The position numbers and the translations under genes were made by a program. From the NCBI GenBank assembly GCA_030532035.1, contig JAUNLX010000005.1, forward strand, positions 1 to 64,000: a stretch of DNA of 64,000 bases. Reading direction: 5' to 3'. Below are positions 50,226-59,992 of the stretch, in pieces (positions within the stretch are counted from its first letter, which is position 1; every line of letters begins with the position of its first letter). The notes beneath the pieces are model-generated. The model was not told the origin of the DNA. It searched no databases and worked only from the letters and a program-made list of their open reading frames with translations. Origin of the DNA: Clostridia bacterium. GTDB taxonomy: Bacteria; Bacillota; Clostridia; Oscillospirales; Acutalibacteraceae.

Positions 50226-51980
50226 GTGAATGAATTCAGTGCTTTCAAAGAATTATTAAAAGAAAAATGTGATATTGTTCAGGTAATCTCTTCATATGTC
50301 GATTTAAAAAAGAAGGGGTCAGAATATGTTGGGCTTTGCCCATTTCACAACGAAAAAACACCCTCATTCACAGTATATGCAAATGCTGACAGTCCTCATT
50401 ATCATTGTTTTGGATGTAATGCCAGCGGAGATGTAATTTCATTTATAGAAAATACGGAACATCTTGATTTTATTGATGCAGTAAAATTTTTAGCAGATAG
50501 ATGTGGGCTTGAAGTTCCCGCCACAAATTATAATGAAAAAAATTATGCTAATAGAAAATCTATAATTGAATTAAATGTAGAGGCGGCAAAATTTTATCAT
50601 AAAATGCTATTCTCGCCTGAGGGTAAATCTTGTCTCGATTATCTAAGAAAAAGAGGACTTGATTTAAAGACGATTAAAAAATTTGGTCTTGGATATGCGC
50701 CTGATTCTTGGGATTCACTTATTAAATATATGAAAAATAAAAATGTTTATCCCAGTCAATTACTTGTTGCTGACTTAGTTAAAAAATCAAATAAAAACGG
50801 CAAAACTCATTATTATGATAGTTTTAGAAATAGACTTATTATTCCAATTATAAATGTTAGAAAACAAGTAATAGCATTTGGCTCCAGAGCTCTTAGCCCA
50901 AATGACAAAGCTAAATATATAAATACTGCCGATACGCCGTCTTATAAAAAGAGCAACGAGCTTTTTGCCTTAAATCTGTCAAATAATAAAGAACGGGTTT
51001 TGATTTTAACTGAGGGTTATTTTGATGTTATGACTATGCATCAATTTGGTTTTCCCTATGCTGTAGCTTGTTGCGGTACCGCCTTGACCAAAGAGCAGGT
51101 ATCACTTATGTCGAGATATTGCAAAGAACTTTATCTTTGCTATGACAATGATTCTGCGGGTAAAAAAGCGACTATGAGGGCCATTGAACTATGTAAAAAT
51201 TCCGATTTAAAAGTCAGAGTTATTTTATTAGATGGTGGTAAAGACCCAGATGAAGCAATTAGAAAAATGGGTAAAGAATATTTCAATAAACTTATATCAA
51301 CAGCACCAGACGCAATTACTTTTTTACAAGATGAGATTGCTAAAAATTATAATCTTAAATTATCTGACGATAAAAATGAATATATTGAAAAAGTTATAAA
51401 TGAAGTATATCCAGGATTGTCTGACATTGAGCTTGAAATTTATTCCTCTAAATTAGCTGAAAAAACTGGAATAAATAAATCTGTTATTCTAAATTCTGCT
51501 CGCAGAGCATTGAAAAAACAGTATAATAAAAAAAGATATAATTTTAATAATACTAAGCAAAATCTTAATTTTAACAGTCAAAATAGTAGACTAAAAAAAG
51601 ACTCTCCTATAAAACATGGAAAATTTTTCCTTTTAGCCTCAATGATTAAAGCTCCAGAACTTTTTGAGGACGGAGAGATAGATCTTGAAGAAAATTTATT
51701 TGAAAATGATGAATTATTCGATATTTTCAATGGAATTTTTGAAATGATAAAAAAAGGCGAAAAGCCTGAATTACTATATTTTTCTGAAAATTTAGATGAA
51801 AAACAAAAACAAATCCTTATTAAACTCATCAATTCAGATATTAAACCGGATGTAAATGATGTTATTGCCGCTGTCAAATATCTAAAAGACGAGTTGAAAA
51901 TTCAAAATATTGAAAATAAGGATTTTTCAAAATTATCCGATGAAGATTATTTGAATTTATTTGAAAATCAGGAGGATTAA
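50226..51980 (+). CDS. dnaG: DNA primase
   Basis: 584 residues from GTG 50226. N-terminal CHC2 zinc ribbon (CPFHNEKTPSFTVY, CFGCNASGD), RNA polymerase core, TOPRIM with LTEGYFDVMTMHQFG and YDNDSAGKKA and DGGKDPDE, and a C-terminal helicase-interaction region after a low-complexity Asn/Lys linker near residue 440. It makes primers for replication. It abuts rpoD, the ancestral macromolecular-synthesis pair. Confidence 0.95.
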   Translation: MNEFSAFKELLKEKCDIVQVISSYVDLKKKGSEYVGLCPFHNEKTPSFTVYANADSPHYHCFGCNASGDVISFIENTEHLDFIDAVKFLADRCGLEVPATNYNEKNYANRKSIIELNVEAAKFYHKMLFSPEGKSCLDYLRKRGLDLKTIKKFGLGYAPDSWDSLIKYMKNKNVYPSQLLVADLVKKSNKNGKTHYYDSFRNRLIIPIINVRKQVIAFGSRALSPNDKAKYINTADTPSYKKSNELFALNLSNNKERVLILTEGYFDVMTMHQFGFPYAVACCGTALTKEQVSLMSRYCKELYLCYDNDSAGKKATMRAIELCKNSDLKVRVILLDGGKDPDEAIRKMGKEYFNKLISTAPDAITFLQDEIAKNYNLKLSDDKNEYIEKVINEVYPGLSDIELEIYSSKLAEKTGINKSVILNSARRALKKQYNKKRYNFNNTKQNLNFNSQNSRLKKDSPIKHGKFFLLASMIKAPELFEDGEIDLEENLFENDELFDIFNGIFEMIKKGEKPELLYFSENLDEKQKQILIKLINSDIKPDVNDVIAAVKYLKDELKIQNIENKDFSKLSDEDYLNLFENQED

Positions 51981-53081
51981 ATGCCAAGTAAACCGAAAAA
52001 AGTAGATAAAAAAGCAGTTATTAACAAATTAATCGAAAAGGGAAAAATTTCTGGACAGCTTTCTACAAATGATATCGACAAAGCCATAATCGAAATGGAT
52101 TATGATATTGACAAATTAGACGAGTTATACGATACCATTGAAAGCAATAATATTGAAATAATTGATGATTTGGGAGATGCCGCATTAGAGAGCTTAAATG
52201 TAGATACAAATTCTAAAAGCAAGTCATCTAAATCTAAGAACAAAAAAAATATACCCATGGGAGATCCAGTTAAAGTATATTTAAAAGAAATTGGTAAAGT
52301 TCCCTTGCTCACAGCTGAAGAAGAAATTGATTTGGCTATAAGAATTGAAGACGGAGACGAGAGAGCCAGACAAAAACTTGCAGAATCTAATTTACGATTG
52401 GTTGTAAGTATTGCTAAAAGATATGTAGGCCGCGGAATGTCTTTCTTAGATTTAATTCAAGAGGGAAATTTAGGTCTTATTAAAGCTGTAGAAAAATTTG
52501 ACTATACTAAGGGATTTAAATTTTCAACTTATGCAACATGGTGGATTAGACAGGCTATAACAAGATCTATTGCCGACCAAGCAAGGACAATAAGAATTCC
52601 TGTTCATATGGTTGAAACTATAAATAAAGTAAAGAAAACTGGAAGCAAATTACTTCATGAAAATGGAAGAGAACCCACAGATGAAGAAATTGCCGAAAGA
52701 CTTGATATGACTGTAGATAAGGTTAGGGATATTCAGAGAGTATCGCAAGAACCTGTATCATTAGATACGCCAATAGGTGAAGAAGAAGATTCACATTTGG
52801 GCGATTTTATCCCAGATGAAGACGCTGTTACACCCGCTGACGCAGCTTCTAATTTAATGCTCAAAGAACAACTTGCAGAAGTTTTAGATTCATTAAATGA
52901 AAGGGAAGCTCGTGTGCTTTCTCTTCGTTTTGGATTAAACGACGGAAGACCCAGAACACTTGAAGAAGTTGGAAAAGAATTTGATGTTACAAGAGAGAGA
53001 ATAAGACAAATCGAAGCAAAGGCTTTGAGAAAACTTAGACACCCAAGCCGTTCAAAAAAGCTTAAGGACTTTTTGGAGTGA
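51981..53081 (+). CDS. rpoD: RNA polymerase primary sigma factor SigA
   Basis: 366 residues. Region 1.1 (residues 1-70), then 1.2 [21 protein letters not shown], region 2 with [22 protein letters not shown] and [21 protein letters not shown], region 3, and region 4 [28 protein letters not shown]. It recognises TTGACA/TATAAT promoters, matching those seen in the window. GGAGGAT precedes the ATG immediately after dnaG. Confidence 0.97.
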   Translation: MPSKPKKVDKKAVINKLIEKGKISGQLSTNDIDKAIIEMDYDIDKLDELYDTIESNNIEIIDDLGDAALESLNVDTNSKSKSSKSKNKKNIPMGDPVKVYLKEIGKVPLLTAEEEIDLAIRIEDGDERARQKLAESNLRLVVSIAKRYVGRGMSFLDLIQEGNLGLIKAVEKFDYTKGFKFSTYATWWIRQAITRSIADQARTIRIPVHMVETINKVKKTGSKLLHENGREPTDEEIAERLDMTVDKVRDIQRVSQEPVSLDTPIGEEEDSHLGDFIPDEDAVTPADAASNLMLKEQLAEVLDSLNEREARVLSLRFGLNDGRPRTLEEVGKEFDVTRERIRQIEAKALRKLRHPSRSKKLKDFLE

Positions 53082-53090
53082 TTTTAATTT

Positions 53091-54080
53091 ATGAATGAAA
53101 AATATTCTGTTCCTTTATCGAAAATAATTAATTATACGGGTATGGAGATTATCCGACTGAGTAGAGACCCTGGAGATATTTATATTTCGACAAAAGAGGT
53201 TGCAAGACCCGGTTTGATTTTGGCTATTGACGATAAAAACTTCATATCTGACCGAATTCAATTTATTGGAAATGCAGAGATGATGTTTTTACTCGATCTT
53301 TCAGAGCAGGAAAGAGAAGAGTCACTTGAAAGATTTTTTTCAAAAAGACCCGTAACTGTTATTATTTCAGCAGATTCTACTGTAATAGTTCCAGATATTA
53401 TAATCGAAAAATCTAAAAAATATGATGTTCCACTGCTCAAAACAAATCTTGATACCTCTACTGCAATATCTTCGATGGTTTCGGTTTTAAATGTTGAACT
53501 TGCCGAAAGAATTACTCGACATGGAGTTTTGGTCGATGTATCAGGTGAGGGAATTTTAATTGTAGGGGAAAGTGGCGTCGGAAAAAGTGAAACAGTAATA
53601 GAACTTATTAAAAGAGGACACCGTTTAGTAGCTGATGACGCCGTTGAAATAAGGAGAGTTTCATCGAGAACGCTCGTCGGAAGTTCTCCGGAAAACATAA
53701 GGTACTTCATAGAACTTCGAGGTATAGGTATCGTCGACGCAAGACGCCTTTTCGGTATGGGAGCTGTTAAAAACACCATAAAAATTGATCTTGTTATAAA
53801 TCTCGAAAATTGGGATCAATCGAAAACATATGAGCGAATGGGAGTTGAAGATAAATATACTGAAATTTTAGGCAATAGGGTGCCCTTGATTGAAGTTCCA
53901 GTTAGTCCTGGAAGAAATCTTGCAATTATTATTGAAGTTGCAGCTATAAATAATCGTCAGAAAAAAATGGGATATAATTCAGCAAAAGAACTTTTATCTA
54001 ATTTGGGAATAAATTCTGATGATATAGATAATACAAGGGAAAATGATTATTATAAAAGAGATATTTGGTACGATTATTAG
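53091..54080 (+). CDS. hprK: HPr kinase/phosphorylase
   Basis: 329 residues. N-terminal domain with KKYDVPLLKTN, C-terminal kinase with Walker A GESGVGKSETVIELIKRGH, then DDAVEI and the K/P-loop motif RGIGIVDARRLFGMGAVK and EDKYTEILGNRVPLIEVPVSPGR. It phosphorylates HPr on Ser46 to control catabolite repression in low-GC Gram-positives. Confidence 0.95.
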   Translation: MNEKYSVPLSKIINYTGMEIIRLSRDPGDIYISTKEVARPGLILAIDDKNFISDRIQFIGNAEMMFLLDLSEQEREESLERFFSKRPVTVIISADSTVIVPDIIIEKSKKYDVPLLKTNLDTSTAISSMVSVLNVELAERITRHGVLVDVSGEGILIVGESGVGKSETVIELIKRGHRLVADDAVEIRRVSSRTLVGSSPENIRYFIELRGIGIVDARRLFGMGAVKNTIKIDLVINLENWDQSKTYERMGVEDKYTEILGNRVPLIEVPVSPGRNLAIIIEVAAINNRQKKMGYNSAKELLSNLGINSDDIDNTRENDYYKRDIWYDY

Positions 54081-54089
54081 GAGATAAAA

Positions 54090-54992
54090 GTGAGTAATAT
54101 TCTATCTGAATTAGAAAAATTAGGTGTTGAATTTGAGCAAAATGCTCTTATAAAATCCTATACTACTTTTAAAATTGGGGGAACATTCAATTTTATTGTT
54201 TTCCCAAAAACCGTAGATGAAATTAAATCAACTCTTGAAATTTTCAAAAATAATGCTGAAGAATTTATTGTTTTCGGCAAAGGCAGTAATGTTTTAGTCG
54301 CAGATAAACATATAAATAAATCGGCTATTGTTTTGAGTAAAAATTTTAATAAAATTTCTATTCAAGGTGGAATGTTCATTCAAGCTGAAGCTGGGGCGTC
54401 ACTTCAAAGCATTTCAAAATTTGCTTTAGAATGTGGTTTTACTGGTCTTGAATTTGCCTATGGCATTCCCGCTTCTCTGGGAGGCGCCATTTATATGAAT
54501 GCTGGTGCCTACGGAGGTTCGATTTCTGAGGGCTTGTTTGCCTCTAAATATATTGATACTTCTTTCAGAAGCCAGATTATTTTAGAAAAAGAACATAAAT
54601 TTGACTATCGTCATTCAATTTACCAAGAAATGCCATCTACCTGTATTCATGAGGGATTATTTTTATTAAAAGAAGATAATCCAGAGATTATAAAGCGAAA
54701 AATGGACAATTATATGGAGAGACGAAAGAAGAGTCAACCACTTAATTATCCGAGTGCAGGTTCAGTTTTCAAACGCCCTAAAGACAACTTTGCTGGAGCC
54801 TTGATTGAAAAATGTGGACTTAAAGGATTTCAAATTGGTGGAGCAGCGGTCAGTGAAAAACATGCTGGATTTATCATAAATGTTGATAATGCTACATTTG
54901 ACGATGTTTCTAATCTTATAAAACACATAAAACAAACAGTTTTAGAAAAAGAAGATATTTTATTGGAAGAAGAAGTGAAGTATATTAATTAG
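54090..54992 (+). CDS. murB: UDP-N-acetylenolpyruvoylglucosamine reductase
   Basis: 300 residues from GTG 54090 after AGGAGATAAAA. FAD-binding: TTFKIGGTFNFIVFP, FGKGSNVLVADKHI, GIPASLGGAIYMNAGAYGG; catalytic serine in NYPSAGSVFKRP and Glu near the end in VLEKEDILLEEEVK. It completes UDP-MurNAc synthesis. Type IIb length. Confidence 0.95.
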   Translation: MSNILSELEKLGVEFEQNALIKSYTTFKIGGTFNFIVFPKTVDEIKSTLEIFKNNAEEFIVFGKGSNVLVADKHINKSAIVLSKNFNKISIQGGMFIQAEAGASLQSISKFALECGFTGLEFAYGIPASLGGAIYMNAGAYGGSISEGLFASKYIDTSFRSQIILEKEHKFDYRHSIYQEMPSTCIHEGLFLLKEDNPEIIKRKMDNYMERRKKSQPLNYPSAGSVFKRPKDNFAGALIEKCGLKGFQIGGAAVSEKHAGFIINVDNATFDDVSNLIKHIKQTVLEKEDILLEEEVKYIN

Positions 54993-55002
54993 GGGAGTGA
55001 AA

Positions 55003-55860
55003 ATGCAACTTTTAATAGTTACTGGTTTATCAGGCGCTGGAAAATCATCTGCAGTCAGAGTATTAGAGGATTTGGAGTTTTTTTGTATTGACAATATGCC
55101 ACCAAATTTAATACCCGACTTTGTTTCTTTGGTACAAAAATCAAGTGATGATAATCAAAAGTTTGCTATTGTAGTTGACGCAAGAGCTGGCAAGGCTTTT
55201 TCACAACTCTTTGATTCACTCAACACTATAAAATCAAGGGGAATTGATTATAAAATCATATTTTTAGACGCCGAAAATAGCGTCTTATTAAAGAGATATA
55301 AAGAGACAAGAAGAAAACATCCCTTAGCAGAAAAATACAAAAGTTCAACGAATGAAGCCATTGACGCTGAAAGACTTATATTGAGCCCTATAAAGGATAT
55401 GGCAGATTATATTGTCGATACTTCCAATACAGATTTACAGACGCTAAGACAGAGAATAAAAGCCTTGTTTTATGCCGATGTCTCAAAGACACTGAAAATA
55501 ACTTGCCTGTCTTTTGGATTTAAATATGGTATTCCGGCTGACGCAGATATTGTTTTCGATGTCAGATGTCTACCGAATCCTTTTTATGTATCCGATCTTA
55601 AAAATAAAACCGGAATGGATCAAGAAGTCGTTGATTTTATTTGGCAATTTGATCAATCAAAACAACTTTATCAGAAAATTCAAGATCTAATTGATTTTTC
55701 TATTCCGCTTTATCAAAAAGAGGGAAAGAGTGGTTTGGTAATTGCCTTTGGTTGCACTGGAGGAAAACATCGTTCTGTATATTTTGCAAGAAAGTTATGC
55801 AAACATTTACAGGACAATGACTATGTATGTACTTTAATAAATAGGGATATATTAAAATAA
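55003..55860 (+). CDS. rapZ: RNase adapter/P-loop protein RapZ (YvcJ)
   Basis: 285 residues from ATG 55003, with GGGGAG 5 bp upstream. N-terminal P-loop VTGLSGAGKSSAVRVLED, CIDNMPPNLIPDF, and the C-terminal domain FGFKYGIPADADIVFDVRCLPNPF and IAFGCTGGKHRSVYFA. It binds nucleotides and GlcN6P/sRNA-related signals in other bacteria. yvcK, normally between rapZ and whiA in Bacillus, is missing here. Confidence 0.94.
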   Translation: MQLLIVTGLSGAGKSSAVRVLEDLEFFCIDNMPPNLIPDFVSLVQKSSDDNQKFAIVVDARAGKAFSQLFDSLNTIKSRGIDYKIIFLDAENSVLLKRYKETRRKHPLAEKYKSSTNEAIDAERLILSPIKDMADYIVDTSNTDLQTLRQRIKALFYADVSKTLKITCLSFGFKYGIPADADIVFDVRCLPNPFYVSDLKNKTGMDQEVVDFIWQFDQSKQLYQKIQDLIDFSIPLYQKEGKSGLVIAFGCTGGKHRSVYFARKLCKHLQDNDYVCTLINRDILK

Positions 55861-55861
55861 G

Positions 55862-56773
55862 ATGAGAGAATCGTTCAATTTAAAAACTAAAAATGAAATA
55901 ATTGCAAGTTTTCCGATTGATGAATTAGATAAAGTGCAATTTAAGACATTTGCTTATGGTCTCTTGCTTTTTTGCAGAGGCTTTTTTAGGCATAATATTT
56001 TAATTTTGACGACAAGTGAAAATATAATCAATCTCTATAAAAAAATTTTAGAAAATATTGTAGATGAAAATATAGATTATCTTGTCTCTAAGAGCAAAAA
56101 TTATTCTATCAATATTGATGATAGAAAACTTATAAATAAAATTTTTAATTTTTTAGATATTGATGATAAGGATATTTCCTTTAGATTAAATCGTGGACTG
56201 ATTGAGAGAGAGGAAGATTTTGGTCTTTTTATGGCGGGCGTATTTTTAGCCTGTGGTCAAGTTACCGATCCTAAAAAAGATTATCATTTAGAATTTTCTG
56301 TTGCACATAAAAAACTGAGTTTAGATTTAGAAAAATTCATATCTGATGCAAATATAAAAATAAAGAAAACAATTAGACAGGAAACTTTTATTTTATATCT
56401 TAAAGATAGCTCACTGATAGAAGATTTTTTAGTTTTAATGGGGGCGAGCGACTCATCGCTCGATTTGATGGATGTCAAAATATACAAAGACATTAAAAAT
56501 AGAGTAAATAGAAAAACAAATTTTGAAAATGCAAATTTGACTAAAACTGCCCATGCTTCACTAAATCAAATTCAAGCTATTGAAAAGATAATTGAGAAAA
56601 AAGGAGAAGATTTTTTATCTCCCGATTTAAAAAAGATTGCTAAAATTAGAACTGAAAATCCTGAAATGTCAATTCGGGAAATTGGAAAAAATATGAATCC
56701 TGAATGTTCGGGTTCAGTCATTTATCATAAATTGCAAAAAATAATAAAAATGGCTAAAGATTTAGAGGATTGA
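55862..56773 (+). CDS. whiA: DNA-binding protein WhiA
   Basis: 303 residues. N-terminal degenerate LAGLIDADG homing-endonuclease fold (GVFLACGQVTDPKKDYHLEF) and C-terminal HTH (IREIGKNMNPECSGSVIYHKLQKI). In Firmicutes it influences cell division and chromosome segregation; in Actinobacteria it controls sporulation. It follows rapZ by one base. Confidence 0.93.
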   Translation: MRESFNLKTKNEIIASFPIDELDKVQFKTFAYGLLLFCRGFFRHNILILTTSENIINLYKKILENIVDENIDYLVSKSKNYSINIDDRKLINKIFNFLDIDDKDISFRLNRGLIEREEDFGLFMAGVFLACGQVTDPKKDYHLEFSVAHKKLSLDLEKFISDANIKIKKTIRQETFILYLKDSSLIEDFLVLMGASDSSLDLMDVKIYKDIKNRVNRKTNFENANLTKTAHASLNQIQAIEKIIEKKGEDFLSPDLKKIAKIRTENPEMSIREIGKNMNPECSGSVIYHKLQKIIKMAKDLED

Positions 56774-56774
56774 T

Positions 56775-59700
56775 ATGTCATTTACGCATTTACATCTGCA
56801 TACTGGATACAGTCTTTTGAATGGAGCTTGTAAAATTTACGATGTTTTACAGTCAGCTTCTGAAAAAGGCTTTGATTCTCTTGCAATCACAGATGATAGC
56901 AATTTATGTGGCGCAATAGAATTTTATAAAACTGCTTTAAGTTTTAATATAAAACCGATTATAGGAATGGAAATTGCGGTAAGAAAGGCAATAAATTTTG
57001 AAAAAAGTTCCACCAATCCAGAACATAGATTAATTTTACTCTGCGAAAATGAAGTGGGATATAAAAATTTAATGCAAATTACAAGTATTGCAAACACTCA
57101 AAATGAGTATAAAAGTCCGGCTATCGACAAAGAAAATCTCAAAAAATATAGTAAAGGGCTAATAGCTATCTGTGATTATGAAAATGGAGAAATCACGAAA
57201 CATTTATTTTTGGGAAATGAAGAATTTGCGCGAGAAGCTCTCGATGAGCACATAAAAATTTTTGGTAAAAACAATTTTTTTATAGAAATTCAAAATCATT
57301 TTTTGCCAAAAGATGAAAGTCGAAATTTTAAAATAATAAATTTTGCAAAAAAATATAATACTTCTGTTGTAGCTTCTAATAATATATATTTCACCGAAAA
57401 AACAGACTATGTAACAAGAGAAATTTTATGTCAAATCGGCACAAAAGATAAAGACTTTATGGTGCTAAATAGCTCTCATGTCAAGGCCTCAAATGATAAG
57501 AGCCTTGCAAATGATGAATATTATCTTAAAAGCAAAGAACAGATGATGAACTTATTTGACTATGCACCAGAAGCCATTGAAAATGCTAAAAATATAGCAG
57601 ATAGATGTAATTTAAAACTTGAATTTGGCAAAACAAAATTGCCGTATTTTAAATTGCCGACAAAATATTCTTCTATGTCGCATTTGGAATATTTGAAATT
57701 TTTAGTTTCAAATGGTCTTAAACTTAAATACGAAAAACCGACAAATGAAATAATCAAAAGATTAGATTATGAATTAAAAACTATTGAGTCTATGGGATTT
57801 GTTGACTACTTTTTAATTGTTTCAGATTTTGTAAATTTTGCAAAGACAAACGATATATCTGTAGGTCCCGGCAGAGGCTCAGGAGCTGGTTCTCTTGTTG
57901 CTTATTTAATCGGAATTACTGATGTTGATCCACTTGAATTTGGTTTATTATTTGAAAGATTTTTAAATCCTGAAAGATCCACTATGCCCGATTTTGACAT
58001 AGATGTATGTTTTAGAGATAGACATAAAATAATTGAATATATTAGAAACAAATACGGTCAAGATAATGTAACTCATATCATAACTTTTGGAACACTTGCG
58101 GCAAGAGCTGTCATTAGAGATGTTTCAAAAGCTATTTCAATAGACAATGACAAGCTAAATTTGGTATTAAAATATATTGATAAAAAGCCAAAGGCAACGA
58201 TTGATAGTTCTTTAGAAGAAAATAAAAAATTAGAACTTTTATATAATACCGACAAAGAAATAAAAACACTCATAGATTATGCAAAAAAATTAGAGGGCTT
58301 TCCACGCCACAGAAGTGTTCACGCTGCTGGAATCGTTATAACTGACGAAAATATTAGAGAATATGTTCCTGTTGTAATGCTCGATAAGGGACTTGCAACT
58401 CAATATAATATGATTGAGCTTGAAGAACTTGGACTTTTGAAAATGGATTTGCTTGCTCTTAGAAATTTAACGGCAATCAAAGATACCCAAGAAAAAATTA
58501 AAATAAAAAATCCCTCCTTTGATATAAATGAAATTCGATATGACGATGATAAAACTTTTAAAATGCTTTCAAGAGGAGAGGGAATTGGTGTTTTTCAATT
58601 TGAAAAAGAGGGACTCCGAAGAAAGCTTATAAAACTCAAGCCCACACAATTTAGAGATATAATGAATATGACTTCCTTGTATCGTCCTGGACCTATGAAT
58701 CAAATTGATGACTTCATAGAACGAAAAAATAATCCTCGAAAAATCAAATATGCAATTCCACAGCTTAAAGAAATTTTGGATGAAACTTACGGAATTATTG
58801 TTTTTCAAGAACAGGTAATGCAGATTTTTAGAAAGCTTGCTGGTTATTCTTTTGCTCAAGCTGATTTAGTGCGTCGAGCTATGTCGAAAAAAAAGCACGA
58901 TATTATGCAGAAAGAAAGACAAAGATTTATAGACGGCGCAGAAAAAAATAATATTGACAGAAAACTCTCAACGCAATTATTTGATGAGATGTCTAATTTT
59001 GCTTCATACGCTTTTAATAAATCGCATGCTGCCGCATATGCAAAAATAATTTATCAAACTGCATATCTGAAATGTCACTATATTTCAGAATATATGTCGT
59101 CAGTTTTATCTACTTTGGGCGTTGGTAGTAATAGAATACCGCTGTATATTGAAGAGTGTAAAAAATATAAAATTGAAATTTTAAATCCCGATATAAACAA
59201 GAGCAGATATGAATATACTGTTGAAGATAAAAAAATACGAGTAGGATTAATGGCTCTTAAAAATATTGGAGAGGGAATCTGCAAAAAAATTATAGAAGAG
59301 CGAGAAAAAAACGGAGAATATAAAGATATTTTCGATTTTATCAATAGAAACGAAAATTCTAAACTTTCGAGAACTTTGATTGAAAATATGGCATATACAG
59401 GTTGCTTTGATAGCTTTGGGTTCAATCGAAATCAGATGCTTCGTGCGAGCGTAGATTATTTTGAGAAAAATAAATTTACATCAGTAAACAATGCTCAAGT
59501 AAGTTTATTTGATTTTTCTGTGGATAACGATTTTTCCATGGATAAATATTTATCTGTTCAAGATTTTTCTTTTGATTTAAAAAAACAAAAGGAAGAAGAG
59601 ATTATGGGATTTTCTATTATTCGTAGAAAATTATATATACAGATTGAAAAATATGATGAAGTTTTATGGCAGAAATTAAATAAAATAATAAAGTCACATA

Positions 59701-59843
59701 AAGGAAGTGACGATTTAATAATCTATATAAGTGAAAGTAAGAAAATTTTGAAATCTAATATAGGCGGAAAAATAAAAGTAAATGAAGAAATTAAAACGAA
59801 ATTTTCTAATTTACTTGGCAAAGAAAATGTTATTGAAAAATAA
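56775..59843 (+). CDS. dnaE: DNA polymerase III alpha subunit DnaE, short form
   Basis: 1022 residues. PHP domain starts FTHLHLHTGYSLLNGACKI; polymerase core with VGPGRGSGAGSLVAYLIG, catalytic aspartates in MPDFDIDVCFRDRHKIIEY near residue 405 and in LLKMDLLALRNLT near 557, RHRSVHAAGIVIT-type fingers, and tandem HhH region VGLMALKNIGEGICKKIIEER. Typical DnaE1 proteins are ~1100-1160 residues: here QKEEEIMGFSI is followed quickly by a short tail, so the OB-fold domain appears to be lost. It is a main or translesion replicase alongside PolC. Confidence 0.94.
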   Translation: MSFTHLHLHTGYSLLNGACKIYDVLQSASEKGFDSLAITDDSNLCGAIEFYKTALSFNIKPIIGMEIAVRKAINFEKSSTNPEHRLILLCENEVGYKNLMQITSIANTQNEYKSPAIDKENLKKYSKGLIAICDYENGEITKHLFLGNEEFAREALDEHIKIFGKNNFFIEIQNHFLPKDESRNFKIINFAKKYNTSVVASNNIYFTEKTDYVTREILCQIGTKDKDFMVLNSSHVKASNDKSLANDEYYLKSKEQMMNLFDYAPEAIENAKNIADRCNLKLEFGKTKLPYFKLPTKYSSMSHLEYLKFLVSNGLKLKYEKPTNEIIKRLDYELKTIESMGFVDYFLIVSDFVNFAKTNDISVGPGRGSGAGSLVAYLIGITDVDPLEFGLLFERFLNPERSTMPDFDIDVCFRDRHKIIEYIRNKYGQDNVTHIITFGTLAARAVIRDVSKAISIDNDKLNLVLKYIDKKPKATIDSSLEENKKLELLYNTDKEIKTLIDYAKKLEGFPRHRSVHAAGIVITDENIREYVPVVMLDKGLATQYNMIELEELGLLKMDLLALRNLTAIKDTQEKIKIKNPSFDINEIRYDDDKTFKMLSRGEGIGVFQFEKEGLRRKLIKLKPTQFRDIMNMTSLYRPGPMNQIDDFIERKNNPRKIKYAIPQLKEILDETYGIIVFQEQVMQIFRKLAGYSFAQADLVRRAMSKKKHDIMQKERQRFIDGAEKNNIDRKLSTQLFDEMSNFASYAFNKSHAAAYAKIIYQTAYLKCHYISEYMSSVLSTLGVGSNRIPLYIEECKKYKIEILNPDINKSRYEYTVEDKKIRVGLMALKNIGEGICKKIIEEREKNGEYKDIFDFINRNENSKLSRTLIENMAYTGCFDSFGFNRNQMLRASVDYFEKNKFTSVNNAQVSLFDFSVDNDFSMDKYLSVQDFSFDLKKQKEEEIMGFSIIRRKLYIQIEKYDEVLWQKLNKIIKSHKGSDDLIIYISESKKILKSNIGGKIKVNEEIKTKFSNLLGKENVIEK

Positions 59844-59907
59844 TTTTCACTTTAATAAATGACTTTGGATTATAAAAATTTTTGTATAGAATTTTCAATA
59901 ATTTATA

Positions 59908-59937
59908 TTGGAAATTAATATATAAAAGTGTTATCAT
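59908..59937 (+). promoter_or_regulatory. Promoter candidate for pfkA
   Basis: TTGGAA (59908-59913) and TATCAT (59932-59937) are 18 bp apart in the 149-bp AT-rich gap between dnaE and pfkA. No convincing dnaE terminator is seen, so read-through is also possible. Confidence 0.4.
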
Positions 59938-59992
59938 TTACATCGGTGATTAAGTAAAATAATCCATTTTACATATACTTGGGGGTTGTAAA

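Noticed and set aside
53258..53779. 173-codon minus-strand ORF in hprK
   Set aside because: Ser/Thr-rich antisense product with no family resemblance, opposite the conserved hprK Walker region.
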